This document shows positions 9,893 to 22,048 of a stretch of DNA of 64,000 bases, in pieces (the first letter of the stretch is position 1; each line of letters opens with the position of its first letter). Made by a program: the position numbers and the translations under genes. The stretch covers positions 6,572,001 to 6,636,000 of the forward strand of contig JAGPXD010000001.1 of the NCBI GenBank assembly GCA_020746995.1. The letters run 5' to 3'. The notes under the pieces are model-generated. The model was not told the DNA's origin. It saw nothing but the letters and a program-made list of their open reading frames with translations, and made no database searches. This DNA comes from Plectosphaerella cucumerina. Lineage: Eukaryota; Ascomycota; Sordariomycetes; Glomerellales; Plectosphaerellaceae.

Positions 9893-11715
9893 TCATACCT
9901 TCGTCGCATCCGTGTCGGACCCCGTCTCCTGGTGGACCGTCTCGTTCTTGTCGTCGGACCGAAAGTGCGCGTCTTCCAGCGACAGTTGAGCCGACAGCTC
10001 CCCGTGCGCCCGCCAGACGGGCTTGATCTCAAAGAGGCGGTCCATCTTCTCCAACGGGATACCCTTGGTCTCGGGGACGAGGAAGAAGGCAAAGAAGAAG
10101 GCGAGGAACGACAGCGCCCCGAAGAAGAAGTAGACGCCGTAGCCCATGGCTGCGAACATCTGCTCCGTGAAGCGCGAAACGAGGAAGTTGAACAGCCAGT
10201 TGCTTGCCGTCGTGGCGCCGCTGGCGAGGGAACGGAAGTTCGGATCGAAGAATTCCTGAGGATGTCAGTAATAGCTCTGCGTCAATCATAAGGGATTACT
10301 TACAGAGTTGAGAACCCAGGGTGTTCCATTCCAGGTCGGGGTATAAACTGCCGTCCAGAGGTAGAAGAATACAATGGCGGCTATGCCGCTGCCCGTCAGG
10401 TGGTCCGAGGGGTTCTCTGTCGGCTGCTCGATGTAGATGTACGCGCCAATCACCCACATGCACACTGAACCGGTGACGGCACCGATGAGAAGCAGCTTGC
10501 GGCGGCCGAGCTGGTCAACGAGGAAGAGCAGCCAGACAAAAGTCATAACGGCCTTGACGACGCCAAAGATGCCGGTCATGAGATTCACAGTGCCGGACTC
10601 GACTCCGATGCTCTGGACAGCAGTCAGCGCGTGAAGTCAAGGACGGGTTTGGTGCTACTTACCGTGAATATGGTCGGAGAATAGTAGTTGATGGCATTGA
10701 TACCCGAACCGTTCTGCCAGAAGAACAGCATACACCCGATGAACAACCTCCACTGAAGGTGCGGGCGAGCGCCGAGAGCCTTGAAAGGCTTCCAGAACCC
10801 GATGCCAACGGTGGCGCGCTGCTCTTCATAGATCTTGTCAATGTCTGCAACCTCCTCAAGGATGTAGGCATCCGTCGGTCCCAGCTGGCGGATCCAGCAG
10901 AGGTTCTTCATGGCTTGCTCTCGGCGGTTCTTGAAGAAGAGCCAGCGGGGCGATTCGCGGATCCAGAGGGAGCCGATGAAGAGAAGGCCAGAAGGAACGA
11001 GCTGGACGGCGAAGGGGATTATCCACTGGGTGTGGCTCGGTGCGATTTGTAGATCAACTCCGTACTAGGGATATCAGCTGGAGGGATCTTGAAAGGGGGT
11101 GTCGGTATGCGTACGGTGATGAAGAAGCCGACAAGTCCACCAATCTGCCACCCAAGCTCATACAGTCCAACCAGACGACCTCGGATGGCTGGCGGGGCCA
11201 ATTCTGAGATGTAGACGGGAATGATGTTCTGTGAATAGCGAGGGCACCGTCAGCCTATGCTCCCAAGGAGATAATCCGAGAAGTAGACTTACCGATGCAA
11301 CACCAGTCCCCAGTCCTGAGAAGACTCGGCCGGCATAGAGGATACCCAGCCCAAGTTTGTGATCAGCACCACACTGAAGACCCGCCCCAAGCGAGAAGAG
11401 CGCTGCACCAATGGCCAGACACTGCTTGCGTCCGATAAAGTGGCTCAGGCAGTACGTGAAAAGAGCGCCGAAGAAGGCTCCCGCCACAAACAGAGAGACA
11501 ATATTCTCGCTGACAAGGTTGCGTTCCGCCTGCGACTTCTCATCCAGCCCGAATTCAGCCTGAAAAGAAGCCAGCTTCAGGGTTGTTCCGATAAACGCAG
11601 ACGTGTATCCGATCATGCACGAGCCGCAAGAGGCAATGACAGCAAGAGCGTAAACACGCCAGTTGTACACCGCCGGTGGCGTCGGCTTGTCCTCGACGAC
11701 GGTGAGGATACCCAT
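9893..11715 (-). CDS. qutD: Quinate-type MFS permease (QutD/QA-Y family)
   Basis: Plasma-membrane proton symporter of the sugar-porter MFS family, probably importing quinate or a related hydroxy-acid. Five exons, 11715..11293, 11228..11115, 11064..10663, 10612..10304 and 10255..9893, all joined in phase 0, encode 536 aa, close to known quinate permeases. The N-terminus (MGILTVVEDKPTPPAVYNW) and the next residues resemble QutD/QA-Y (from memory). Sugar-porter signatures are present: GRKQ, RESPRWLFF, the central QNGSGINAINYYSP and VPETKGIPLEKMDRLFE. About 12 membrane segments. The tail after residue 500 is acidic and hydrophilic. A dehydratase of the same pathway lies 13 kb away at 24909, consistent with a dispersed quinate regulon. 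A different hydroxy-aromatic substrate remains possible. Confidence 0.85.
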
Positions 11716-12984
11716 AGTGGCGGATGGGGAGGAAAGACAGTCGAGGAAAAAAGGTGTCGAAGAAGGTTTCTGGGGTTAAGCTGTCATCCCCAGAAACATC
11801 CCACAGCCCCCGGGCTGCCCAGATATATGGCTTTCTCTCCACCTCCACATCTCCCAACGAGACCTCAACGGGGTCTGGAGGTTGACTCCATGGCGATGCC
11901 GTCCTATCCGTCTTCCGGGAGGCGAGCAGAGACAGAAAAAGCTGATGATCCCCGCGCTCTCCGGGTGTGAGGCTGCATGAAGTGTCGGGACTGCCTTTTT
12001 CCCCGTGGAGTCGGTCCACCGAGGTGTGGTCGACGATGGGGGCGCGCGTCCTGGAAGCACTGGGCTTGATCTTTCTCTATCAGCGCCATCAGGGGAAGTA
12101 GGTGGAGGCTCGATAGATGGCTAGCTTTGGTAGAAAGCCCACTGGGAAAACCCTTAACCGGGTGCAACAGTCTCTGCCGAGTTTATTGCCCGCATGCTGC
12201 CCGTGGACCGGAGCTTTAGCGGGCGAGATCCGCTGAACCCGCCCCTGACTAAAGCTTCAGGGGTCACTCCTGGGCAGGTCCGTTGAAGCAATGCCATTCC
12301 TCGGGCTTTCTGGGGTCAGAGACACTGGGCAATCATCTTATTAGATCATGCAAAGACCAACAGATGAAAATCCATCCATCTTTGAGAATCCCACTGCAAA
12401 AGCCCCGAGTGCCCAGAAAAATTCGACTGCCAAGTTCAGAGGTTCACCTCTGGGAATAGCGCGGGTGCGGCTCTGCGGGCAGCACGTTTCGCCAAGGGTG
12501 ATCTCATCGATAGATCTGCACCGCCCGGCGCCCGGTCCCGGAGGCCCGGCTACACGGCATCTCAGCGGTGGCCATAAAGCGGCGTCATCGCCCACCCACC
12601 TGCCGCCAACGTCTAGCGGACCGCGAAAAGTCAGCACCGTTTGTCAGGGGGCTCCGCCGTGTCGTTGACGCTTCGGATACACGGCACCTCACAGCGGGTT
12701 CGGCCGCGGGCTCACCGGGGTTTCTGCGCGAACGTGATGTCAGTGTGGGTTTTCGTGTGCTCGACTACTGGAAATGGCCACCAGCAGAGCGCCCGACCTC
12801 ATGATGATGATGTTGTTGGTCTGGTTGTGGTTGCAGTTGGCGACGATCATGCCGTTTCGAAGGTCAGCAGAGCAGTTTGCACTTCAAGATGCCAGCTTAT
12901 AAGCTTCCCCAGACCCCAGATGTACTAGCAACTCTAATGTCTTGGTATCATGCTTGATCCGTGAAGCCGTCTCCTGCCGCCAAC
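11716..12984. other. Divergent intergenic region between two MFS genes
   Basis: This 1.27-kb region is shared by the quinate-type permease (minus) and the polyamine/drug-type MFS gene (plus), so it likely carries both promoters. Short ORFs here lack family features and were not accepted. I looked for the palindromic activator element expected in qa/qut promoters and saw no convincing copy. Confidence 0.5.
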
Positions 12985-14926
12985 ATGCCCACCCATTTCT
13001 CAGAAGACCCTCCTGAGGTCATCAACCAGCAGAGTCTGGACAGAGCATTCACAGAAAACCGCGAGTCCATACCCCCTGACGCAAATCATCATTCCGAAAC
13101 CGACAGCAGTCACACCCACCATCACGATGCCCACGCCGCCCCCTCGGAGAAGCTCCCGACGACTGGGAAGCAGGAAATCACAGAAGACGACTGCTACTCC
13201 GAGCTAGGCTTCAGCTTCCCAACGTGGAAGAAATGGTACATTCTCACCGTCATCTTCTGGGTCCAGGTGTCCATGAACTTCAACACCTCGCTCTATTCGA
13301 ACGCCATCCCGGGTATCCAGGAAGAGTTCGGCGTCAGCGCCCAGGCGGCGCGATGCGGTGCCATGATCTTTCTCGTTCTCTACGCCTTTGGCTGCGAGCT
13401 TTGGGCACCTTGGTCCGAAGAGTTCGGGCGCTGGCCGGTTCTCCAGACTTCGCTGTTCCTGGTCAATGTCTGGCAACTGCCTGTCGCTCTGGCGCCGAAC
13501 TTCGCTTCCATCATGGTCGGCAGAGCGCTGGGAGGTCTCTCGAGCGCCGGAGGCTCAGTAACGCTGGGTATGATTGCGGACATGTGGGAGTCCGACACCC
13601 AGCAATACGCTGTGGCATATGTCGTCTTCTCATCCGTAGGAGGCTCGGTCCTCGGCCCCATCGTCGGCGGCTTCACCGAGGAGTATCTCAACTGGAGGTA
13701 AGGCACCCAACACCCCTTTTCAATGCCCTTACCCTAACCTTGCACAGGTGGTCTATCTGGATCCAGCTCATCCTCGGCGGCGTCGTCCAACTCATCCACT
13801 TCTTCACCGTCCCCGAAACCCGAAGCACAATCATGATGAACCGCATCGCCAAACGCCGCAGAAAGGCCGGCAACCCCAACATCTGGGGCCCCGACGAGCT
13901 CGTCCCTTACCGCGAGCGTTTCTCCGCCCGCGAGATCATCACCACCTGGGTCCGCCCCTTCCGCATGTTCCTCACCGAGCCCATCGTCCTCGTCCTCTCT
14001 CTCCTCTCCGGCTTCTCCGACGCCCTGATCTTCATGTTCATCCAGTCTTTCGCCCTCGTTTACAAGCAGTGGCACTTTTCCACCGTCGCCATCGGTCTTG
14101 CTTTCATCCCCATCGGCATCGGGTATGTCATCGCCTGGCTGGCTTTCATCCCTGCCATCCGACGCAACATCCGTGAGCGCAAAGAGAAGCCTCACGACGA
14201 GCGCGCGCAGTATGAGTCCCGTCTTTGGTTCCTACTGTACACGGCACCTTGCCTCCCCATCGGTCTCATCGGGTTCGCCTGGACAATTCAAGGCCCGCCA
14301 ATCCACTGGATCGGGTCCATGATCTTCGCCGCCATCGTCGGCATCGCGAACTACTCCATCTACATGGCGACCATTGACTACATGATTTGCGCGTACGGAC
14401 CATACTCAGCGTCCGCCACGGGCGGCAACGGCTGGGCACGCGACTTCCTGGCAGGTGTGCTCACCGTTCCGGCCACTCCATTCTTCACGAACATCGGCAG
14501 CTCCTCTGGCAAGAACCTCGAGTACGCGAGCACCATCCTCTTCTGCATATCTTTCGTCCTCGTCATCGCCGTCTACGTCATCTACTGGAAAGGTCCAGCC
14601 CTGCGCAAAAGATCGCCCTTCGCCCAGCGTCTGGCCGAGCAGCGCGAAGACGAAGGTACCGGTGCTCGGCGGCTCAGTGTCTACCGGCCGCCCGAGAGGC
14701 GGAGAAGTAAGTAACCTCTATCAAGCAATAAGTATGAGATACCTTATTAACCCTTACAGGTTCCGTGGCCACTGGAGCTGAAAGGCCGGATATGGGCGGC
14801 AGGCACTATAGCCAGCAGAACCGGTTCTTCGGCGAGAGCCGAGTTACCCCGAAGGGAACACCGAGGGGAACGCCCTCTGCCAGTAGGCGGAACAGCATGG
14901 GAGCTGCCCCGAGGGTTCGGATATGA
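12985..14926 (+). CDS. MFS transporter, polyamine/drug (DHA1) type
   Basis: Drug:H+ antiporter-family membrane transporter resembling fungal polyamine/multidrug exporters. Exons 12985..13697, 13748..14706 and 14760..14926 encode 612 aa. The start is the ATG at 12985; the upstream in-frame GTG is not credible. The N-terminal ~70 residues are hydrophilic and His-rich (SSHTHHHDAH), then come about 12 membrane segments. Motifs include the first cytoplasmic loop APWSEEFGRWPV, the motif-C-like GGSVLGPIVGGFTEEYLNWRW across the first intron, and VPETRSTIMMNR. The last exon adds a basic Ser/Arg-rich cytosolic tail (TPRGTPSASRRNS), a plausible phosphorylation region. Retaining the last intron would give a slightly shorter protein. 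Confidence 0.85.
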
Positions 14927-15499
14927 GGAACCACTTTGTGTAGTCCGAGGCTCGAGGCACTGGAAGCACAACTGGAAAGAGCACGTTGGTCTTCTCCGTT
15001 CCGTAGTCGGAGGAAAATGTCGCAAAGCCTTAATGTACACCTACATGTATCTAATCCTGAATGTTGATGGAAGCTTTTCCAACTTCTTAAGCCTTCGGCG
15101 ATGCACCCTTCGGGAACGGGGTCTTCGGCCAAGTCACCATCACTACAAATGTCCAAACCCAAATAGTTGCTCACAAAGTCCGCTGCATTGGTCAATGAGC
15201 CAGTTCAAAGTCCACCTCCTCTCCCTCCAAACTCCGACAAGCTGCCCGCGTCGTGGCCCGGACACCGGACCACTCGGGCTCCGGCGTGGGTCCAAATCCG
15301 GCGCCAGGTCGCCGTTTCTAACAGGAAGCGCTGACATTGATGTTCGGGAAGTAGCACGACACTTTTTGAACACGTCTCTCTCTGACGTTATAAGTATCAA
15401 GCCTCCTTCAATAGCTGGTTCGGGCGTTCCAGGAGACTTTGTCCATCACCTCACACTCCACTCTCCCCGTCCCAAAGACCAGTTCCCCCTTCAACCAAA
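14927..15499. other. Intergenic, NmrA-like gene promoter region
   Basis: This 573-bp stretch lies between two plus-strand genes. It contains several CGGNCCGG-like GC-rich stretches but no supported gene. Confidence 0.4.
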
Positions 15500-16538
15500 A
15501 TGGCCATCGTCGCAGTTGCCGGCGGAACAGGTGATGTCGGCAGGACCATTGTCGAGGCACTGCTCGAGACGGGCAAGCACACCGTTTTCGTCCTTGGCCG
15601 GAAGGTGCGAGATATCCATTTCATACGAATACAGGTGTATTGACATTATCTTCCAGGCCTCCACAACTTCCGGCCCCAATGATGTCAAGTCCCTCGTCGT
15701 CGACTACAACAACATCGATGGCCTCACCAAGGTCCTCGACGACAACAGCATCGACACAATTATCTCTGCCATTCAGATGGAGGGTCCTGGCGTGCAGGCA
15801 CAGGCCAACCTGATCGTCGCGGCCGGCAAGTCCTCCAAGGCCAAGAGGTTCATCCCCAGCGAGTACTCTGGCTTCGCACCCGATGAGTAGGCTATCAATT
15901 CATGACATTGGGCCCATCTTTCCACGCTGACATAGCTCAGGGCCGAAGACGTCGCTGGCGATGAGTTCACGGCAGCCCAAAAGGACGCGATCAAAGCCGT
16001 CAAGAAGGCCGGTCTGACCTACACGCGGTTCGTGAACGGCCTCTTCATGGACTACTTCGGCCAACCGCATGTGCCCAGCCACCTTCGTCCATTCAAGTGG
16101 GTGTTTGACATGGCCACTCGTCGCGTTGCTATCCCCGGCACCGGTGACGAGCTGATCACCATGACATACTCGAAGGACATGGCCCGGTTCGTGGCGCGCC
16201 TCGTTGAGGAGGACGAATGGCCCGAGTACAGCCTGGTCAGCGGCTCCGACGCCAGCCTGAACCAGGTCGTGGCGCTCATCGAGAAGGCACTTGGCTCCAA
16301 GCTTGATGTGGCGCGGGACAGCGCGGAGGACCTGAAGGCTGGCAAAGTGACGGACCTGTTCGGCGGGGAGGAGATGTATGGAGGCCTCGATACCGCGACG
16401 ACTGCGATTTTCCTGGGGCTTGCGGTGGTCGAGGGCAAGGCGCTGCTGCCGAAAGAGGGGCGTCTCAACGACAGATTCCCTAATATCAAGGTGAAGAGCA
16501 TTGAGGAGCTCACTGCCGAGGCATGGATCGGCAAGTAG
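15500..16538 (+). CDS. NmrA-like / isoflavone-reductase-like NAD(P)-binding protein
   Basis: Atypical short-chain dehydrogenase of the NmrA/isoflavone reductase family: either a NAD(P)H-dependent reductase or a redox-sensing regulator. Exons 15500..15604, 15657..15886 and 15941..16538 encode 310 aa, the usual size. The dinucleotide-binding AGGTGDVGR is at residues 7-15. Other family features are RFIPSEYSG and the substrate-pocket stretch TYTRFVNGLFMDYF. The second intron is spliced within the segment APDE-AEDVAG. The gene converges with the Zn2Cys6 regulator at 16629, leaving only 90 bp. NmrA itself is a co-repressor of a fungal regulator, so a regulatory role is possible but unproven here; an aromatic-metabolism reductase is the alternative. 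Confidence 0.85.
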
Positions 16539-16628
16539 CAAGAGGGCGCGATGTTCTCGGAAGGATAGAGTAGACCTCAATCAGGGTCCCATCCATTCTG
16601 GTTTTGCCATTTGCATTTCTGCTGTCCC

Positions 16629-18818
16629 TCATTCCCATCCCCAACAACGGCGCAGCTGGGCCCTCACAGCCGTCGTAGGCCTGCCATGCTCAAGCTCCGT
16701 GATACGCAGCACCTCAAGCAGCTCATCCTGCTCACGGCGGTCATCGAAGCGATCGCCGGCGGCAGCAATACCCATGCAGGCGGTGAACATGGCAGGCGGA
16801 CACCACTGATTGCAGACGCCAATGCCACAGAGATTCCGGACCAGCTCACGGGCCTGGGCGGCCAGGGCTGCCTCGGCGCTGCGACGCTGTAGGCCGGTGC
16901 GCGGGTGTGAGGGGTCGAAGAGGGCTAGGTACAGTTCGGCGAGGATGTGGTGCTGGACGGCGATGACGTGACATGCCTTTGTGTACCAGACCTCTGGGAA
17001 GGCAGCGGCGATGCCGGCGACGGGGGAGCCGTTGCCGTCGTCGTCGGCCGTGTGGCGGCTGTCATCTCGCAGGCGGTCGCGGTAGAAGACGGGCATGTAG
17101 GATGGGGGCAGGGCGGCCTTCCAGTCGCGGTTGGCCCGGGAGAGGAGGGCCCATCGGCGAGCAGCGTCGGCGGCGCCAGGCCCAGCGGTGGCAGCGGCGG
17201 TGTCGCCGAAGCAGTAGTTGAGGACGTCGGCGCAGTGGACGACGGCGCGGTTGGCCCATGTGAAGTCATCGGCAGGAGCCGTGGAGCGGTCGACGATGCC
17301 GTCGTGGGCGAGGTTCATGCGGACCGCCTGCTGATTCATGACGGCCGAGTAGATTTCCTGGCGCAGGCCGACCCAGAAGCAGGCAGCATGGAGGGAATTG
17401 GGGAGGATGCGACGACGACGGGCAGGAGGGGGCTGAGGTAATGGCATGGGAGAGGGCGAATGTGAGCCTGGAGCTGAAGCAGGACCCGAGGCGGGTGTGG
17501 GCTGTCGCGAGGGCAGGGCGGCAACGAAGGCGTGGATGCCGAGGAGGTGGCCGTGGGTGTCCTGGCCTAGGTTTGGGACGTCCATCTCCTCGAGGACACG
17601 CAGGATGATTGTAGCGGCGAAGAGATTCTCATCGGAGACGGTGACGGCATGGTCGAGGAGGGGAATGAGGTAGGTGAGACACTGCTCGTGGTACCGGTTG
17701 GAGGCGAGAGTGTCGTAGCGGGCAGTATGTGCGAGATGGCGGGCGGAGAGGGCGAAGATTGCGTTGAGGAGGATAGGGCAGGTGCCGGCACGGGTAGGGA
17801 CAGAGGATTGGAAATGCGTGAGGGGATCACAGAGGTCGAGCTGGAAGAGTTAGATTTCGATCCCATGGAGGGGCGAGGAGACATACCCAGATAGCCAGCT
17901 TCTGGATATAATGGCGGAAGAGGATCGCCTCATCTCTGCGCTCGATAGGCCAGACCGGCTTCTCAAGGTAGATATTTGCCTTGACAGAGTCATCATAGGC
18001 ATACGCCGCATGATCATCCTCTTCGGAAGGGCGCACATGGTGGTCATGATGGCCCTGGTCGCTCTCGAGAATCTGATGGTGATGCCGCACCAGGTCAGCA
18101 GCCGGTGTCCTCGATGCCGATGAGTTGGCACGGTGTCCGACATCCCTCCTGGGCTCGACGAGGTCTCTGACAGCAGAAAGCTGCTCCTGTTCCGGCTTCT
18201 CTTCATCCATCACGGAATCCTCCGCATCAGCGAGCACCAAACCAGCGTCGTCAAGGCCCGACTCACGCACGAAGCGCAGACGCTTGGGCGGCCTGGGCCA
18301 CCGCTGGGCGCGATCAAACGCATCATGCCGGGCGAACTTGAACTTGTACCCCTTGAGGCACTCGCGGCCTGTGGAGCGACACCGGCTGCAGGAGGGGAGG
18401 ACGCGGTCGCCTGGTGGTGTGTGTGAGCGAGGGCAATATCGCCGAGTGCAGGTGGAGGGTGGACTCACATCGCAAATGTTGTTCACGACACGGCTCGCTG
18501 GGGTTGGAGTCAGTTTGTGTTCAAGGCTGGAAGTACGAAGGGCCAATTGCGAAAAGGGCAATTTTCGACGACGGTGGAAACAAAGTCTGTCGCTGCGAAG
18601 GGCGCGAATCGCCGACCGGACGGGCGCATCGGACGAGGAAACACGCCATTCCCCCAGGCACCGCGCCCGTCCCGTCGGGACCTGACCTGAACTTCAAAGA
18701 CGAACGAACCAACAGGAGCCGACGGAATGTAATGTAACGCGCGGGGGAAAGCGTCAGGTCTCACTCACCATGTGGTCGCGCTCAGGGGATCGGCCGCGGG
18801 CGCGTCTGGGGTCGGCAT
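16629..18818 (-). CDS. Zn2Cys6 fungal transcription factor
   Basis: Nuclear regulator with a binuclear zinc cluster. Exons 18818..18769, 18497..18469, 18410..17887 and 17840..16629 encode 604 aa. The zinc cluster emerges only after splicing the first three exons: cysteines 17, 20, 27, 34, 37 and 44 give CX2CX6CX6CX2CX6C exactly. The first Cys codon is split over the 271-nt first intron, and the third Cys codon over the second intron; exon 2 is only 29 nt. Downstream is a long acidic/His-rich linker, then a helical region like the fungal-specific regulatory domain (ILFRHYIQKLAIW, HFQSSVP, ILLNAIFALSARHLA). The gene converges with the NmrA-like gene. Target genes are unknown; nearby catabolic genes are candidates by position only. 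Confidence 0.8.
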
Positions 18819-20116
18819 GCTGTGTCGCCTGGGCGATCGAAAAGCCGGGGAAGCGGGACGACATTCGGGAGATGGATTGACGTCGACGTTTGGTTGAACC
18901 GTGGATGGGAGCGCTGGGAGGTCGACTGCCAGCCAGTGTGCGTGTCCGGGTGTGTGTGGCCGAGGTTCGAGTCCAGTTCCTTCACGTCTGCTGACGAACC
19001 CCGCGAAAAAGGACGGCGGTCAGTGGTCGGGCGCTGGGGCGGGCTAGGCTCGCTAAACCACAGGGGGTGTCCTTCCCCGTGACGTGCTGTATGCGGGGAA
19101 GGGGGGAGGCGAGCCGGGGAAGGAGGCTCCCGACGGAGAGATTGCGTGAGTTCCATCAAGGCACGGGGAGAAAAGAAGGCGGGAGAGGCGTCGGCAGTTC
19201 GGTCTTCTCCGAGCCACATTAGCTTTTTCGATCAAGAGTTTGAACTTGCTTCACGATCGCGGCAGTTTGTCCCCCACATTGACTGACTCTCCGACACAGC
19301 TCAAGCCCTCCACACCTCATCACTTGAAGCCATCGTCGGCGAGACGAGCCACAATCGATCTGCCCAGCATCGCCAATGGTGTGCACGTTACGTTAGTTTC
19401 TCCCCAGGACATTGGGCACAGACACCGCGGTCATCTCTCCGTTCCCCTCCCATCCCATCTCCATCAGCTTCCCCATCCCTTCCCCCGCATCCTCCCCCAT
19501 CTGCCGTCCACTCGCAGCCGCCAAGCGCCGTCCATCACGTTCACGAACCAGGGCAACCCGCTCCAGTGTCGGGTCCCCCAGACCCAGACCGCAGATCGTC
19601 GTGACGTCCCGCAGATAAAAAGCCCCCGTGTACCCCGCGATCTTCTAGAGTTGCGTTTCCTCCCTCTCCCTCCCACCTCACTCCTCCCCCAGTGACGGCA
19701 GCACCCAAGTGCACGACGTCGAGATCACGACCTGCCCAGCTCGCCCCATAATTCTGCAGCCCGGTGAGTCTACCTCGGTGTGAGTCCCCAACCAACACTG
19801 GCCATCCCGGTCCGCCGTGGAGCCTCATCACGTTTGTTCCCACATCGACACCCGATCCTCCAGTCGCGCGCCGTCCGGCGGTCCGAAGAGGACCCAGTCT
19901 AATCTGCTCCTCTCCACGGGGGGGAGCAAACACCAAGAGGGCCCGCGCGTGCGCCTTTTCGCCGAGCATCCATTTTTTTCCACACCGCAGCAGCTCGTTA
20001 TCGCAACGTCACGGCGACACTTTTGACTGACTGGACCGTTCGCATCACAGAACCGTGTGTCGCTCGCATCACTCACAGCGTGCTCTCTCACCGCCCTGCT
20101 TCCTCACATTGCCGCG
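18819..20116. other. Divergent intergenic region with pyrimidine-rich tract
   Basis: This 1.3-kb region lies between the Zn2Cys6 regulator (minus) and the sugar permease (plus). The stretch at about 19430-19700 is strongly C/T-rich on the plus strand, typical of core promoters and 5' leaders of highly expressed fungal genes. No supported gene was seen. Confidence 0.5.
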
Positions 20117-22048
20117 ATGGCTTCTTCCCCAAAGATGGACTCGGTCGCGCCCCACGAAGAGCGCCACTCGGATGACCACGCGCATCCCCAGAAGATGCCC
20201 AACGCCTTTGTCAAGGACGCCAAAAGCGCTTCCGACAAGGAGCAGAAGATGACCCTGTTCGAGGGCATCCGTCTCTACCCCAAGGCCATTGGCTGGAGTC
20301 TGCTCATCTCGACCTGCATCGTCATGGAGGGGTAAGTCCGCATCCGCCCTGCAGCCTCGCCCGTGGTCGCCGAGCTCACATCCCCTTCCAGATATGACGT
20401 CTCCTTGGTGTCCAACTTCTTCGCTTTCCCCCAGTTCAACCAGAAGTACGGCGACCTCCAGCCCGATGGCTCCTACGAGCTCTCCGCCGCTTGGCAGTCG
20501 GGTCTGACCAACGGCGTGACCTGCGGCGAGATCATCGGCCTCTTCATCAACGGCTGGCTGTCCGAGAAGATCGGCTACCGCTGGACCGTCATCGGCTCGC
20601 TCGTCTGGCTGACCGGCGTCATCGCCATCTTCTTCACCGCCCAGAACGTTGAGACCCTGCTTGTCGCCGAGATCCTCGCCGGTCTGCCCTGGGGTGTCTT
20701 CCAGACCCTGACCATCACCTACGCCGCTGAGGTCTGCCCCATCGCCCTGCGCGGCCACCTGACCACCTACGTGAACTTCTGCTGTTAGTCTCGTCCGCTC
20801 CTTGTGTAGCATCCTCCCCGTGTCTCGGACCCCGCTGACAGATGATGACTCCAGGGGGCCTCGGCCAGCTGATCGGTATCGGTGTGATCCGCGCCCACAT
20901 CAACGTCGACTCCGAATGGGCATACCGCATCCCGTACGCTCTCCAGTGGATGTGGCCCGTTCCCCTGATCATCGGTGTCTACTTCGCGCCCGAGTCTCCT
21001 TGGTGGCTGGTGCGGAAGGGTCGCCTCGACGACGCAAAGCGCTCCCTCGTGCGTTTGACCAGCGCCAAGACCGCCGAACAGTTTGACCCCGACGAGACAG
21101 TCGCCATGATGGTGCACACGGCCGCGCTCGAGGAGAAGATCACCGCTGGTGCCCGCTACATCGACTGCTTCAAGGGCATCGACTTGCGCAGGACGGAGAT
21201 TGTCTGCATGGTCTGGGCCATCCAGAATTTCAGCGGCAACTCCTTCTCCAACTATTCGACCTACTTCCTCGTGCAGGCTGGTCTTTCCGTAGAGCACTCG
21301 TACAGCTTCGCCATGGGCCAGTATGCCATCAACATGGTCGGTGTGTTTGGCGCCTGGGCCCTGATGGCGTACGGCGTCGGCCGCAGGCGTCTGTATCTCG
21401 TCGGTCTTGCTGGCCTCTTCACCATGTTGCTGATCATGGGCTTCCTGGGTCTGGTGCCCGACTCGAACAGGGACGCCGGCGCCATGGCTACCGGAAGCAT
21501 CATGCTGGTGTGGGCTGCTGTGTACCAGCTGACTGTCGGAACCGTCGCCTATTCCCTCGTCGCCGAGCTGCCGTCGCGTCGTCTGCAGATCAAGACTGTC
21601 GTGCTCGGTCGCAACCTCTAGTAAGTTGGAGAGGCAAGGAGGTGTTAAATACCGAAGCTGACCGCATCGCAGCAACATTGTTGGAATCTTGACCAACATC
21701 CTGACCCCGCGCATGTTGAACCCCACGGCATGGAACTGGCAAAACTTTGCCGGCTTCTTCTGGGTAAGTTTTCCCGGGCAAGAATTTCCCTTTCGAGAAA
21801 CGCAAGCTAACGAGTGTCCTCTCCAGGCCGGATCATGCTTCCTCTGCTTCGTGTACACCTTCTTCCGCCTGCCCGAGCCCCGCGGCCGCACCTTTGCCGA
21901 GCTGGATGTTCTGTTCGAGCACGGCATTGCTGCGCGCAAGTTCGAGAAGACCCACGTGGATGTCTGGCAGGAGGAGGTCGACGGCCACGGCGTGATGAAC
22001 AGCTACCAGGAGAAGGTTGCCGCCGACCACGTTACCGAGAAGGCGTAG
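20117..22048 (+). CDS. MFS sugar permease, alpha-glucoside/maltose type
   Basis: Sugar-porter-family proton symporter, most like fungal alpha-glucoside (maltose/trehalose) permeases. Exons 20117..20331, 20392..20783, 20855..21620, 21673..21763 and 21827..22048 encode 561 aa. The N-terminal ~60 residues are hydrophilic and charged. Typical segments are GYDVSLVSNFFAFPQF, CPIALRGHLTTYVNFCWGLG (split by intron 2), APESPWWLVRKGR, IQNFSGNSFSNYSTYF and LPEPRGRTFAELDVLFE. All junctions keep phase; the second donor (GTTAGT) is less usual. The ATG at 20117 is the first in frame near the coding start; 20135 is an alternative. It is followed in tandem by myo-inositol oxygenase, but the sequence resembles disaccharide rather than inositol carriers. 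Confidence 0.85.

Noticed and set aside
11359..11970. 203-codon plus-strand frame antisense to the quinate permease exon 1
   Set aside because: Shadow of the permease; basic low-complexity composition.
13224..14714. Single long 496-codon frame over the polyamine-type MFS gene beginning at 13224
   Set aside because: Its first part is an out-of-frame reading of exon 1; only the second part is the real exon 2. The spliced model restores the transporter fold.
19430..19700. Protein-coding reading of the pyrimidine-rich tract
   Set aside because: Pro/Ser-rich frames here are a by-product of C/T-rich leader sequence; no start context or splice-supported continuation.
20785..21939. 384-codon minus-strand frame over the sugar permease
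   Set aside because: Antisense shadow; the plus strand has 12 membrane segments and conserved sugar-porter motifs.
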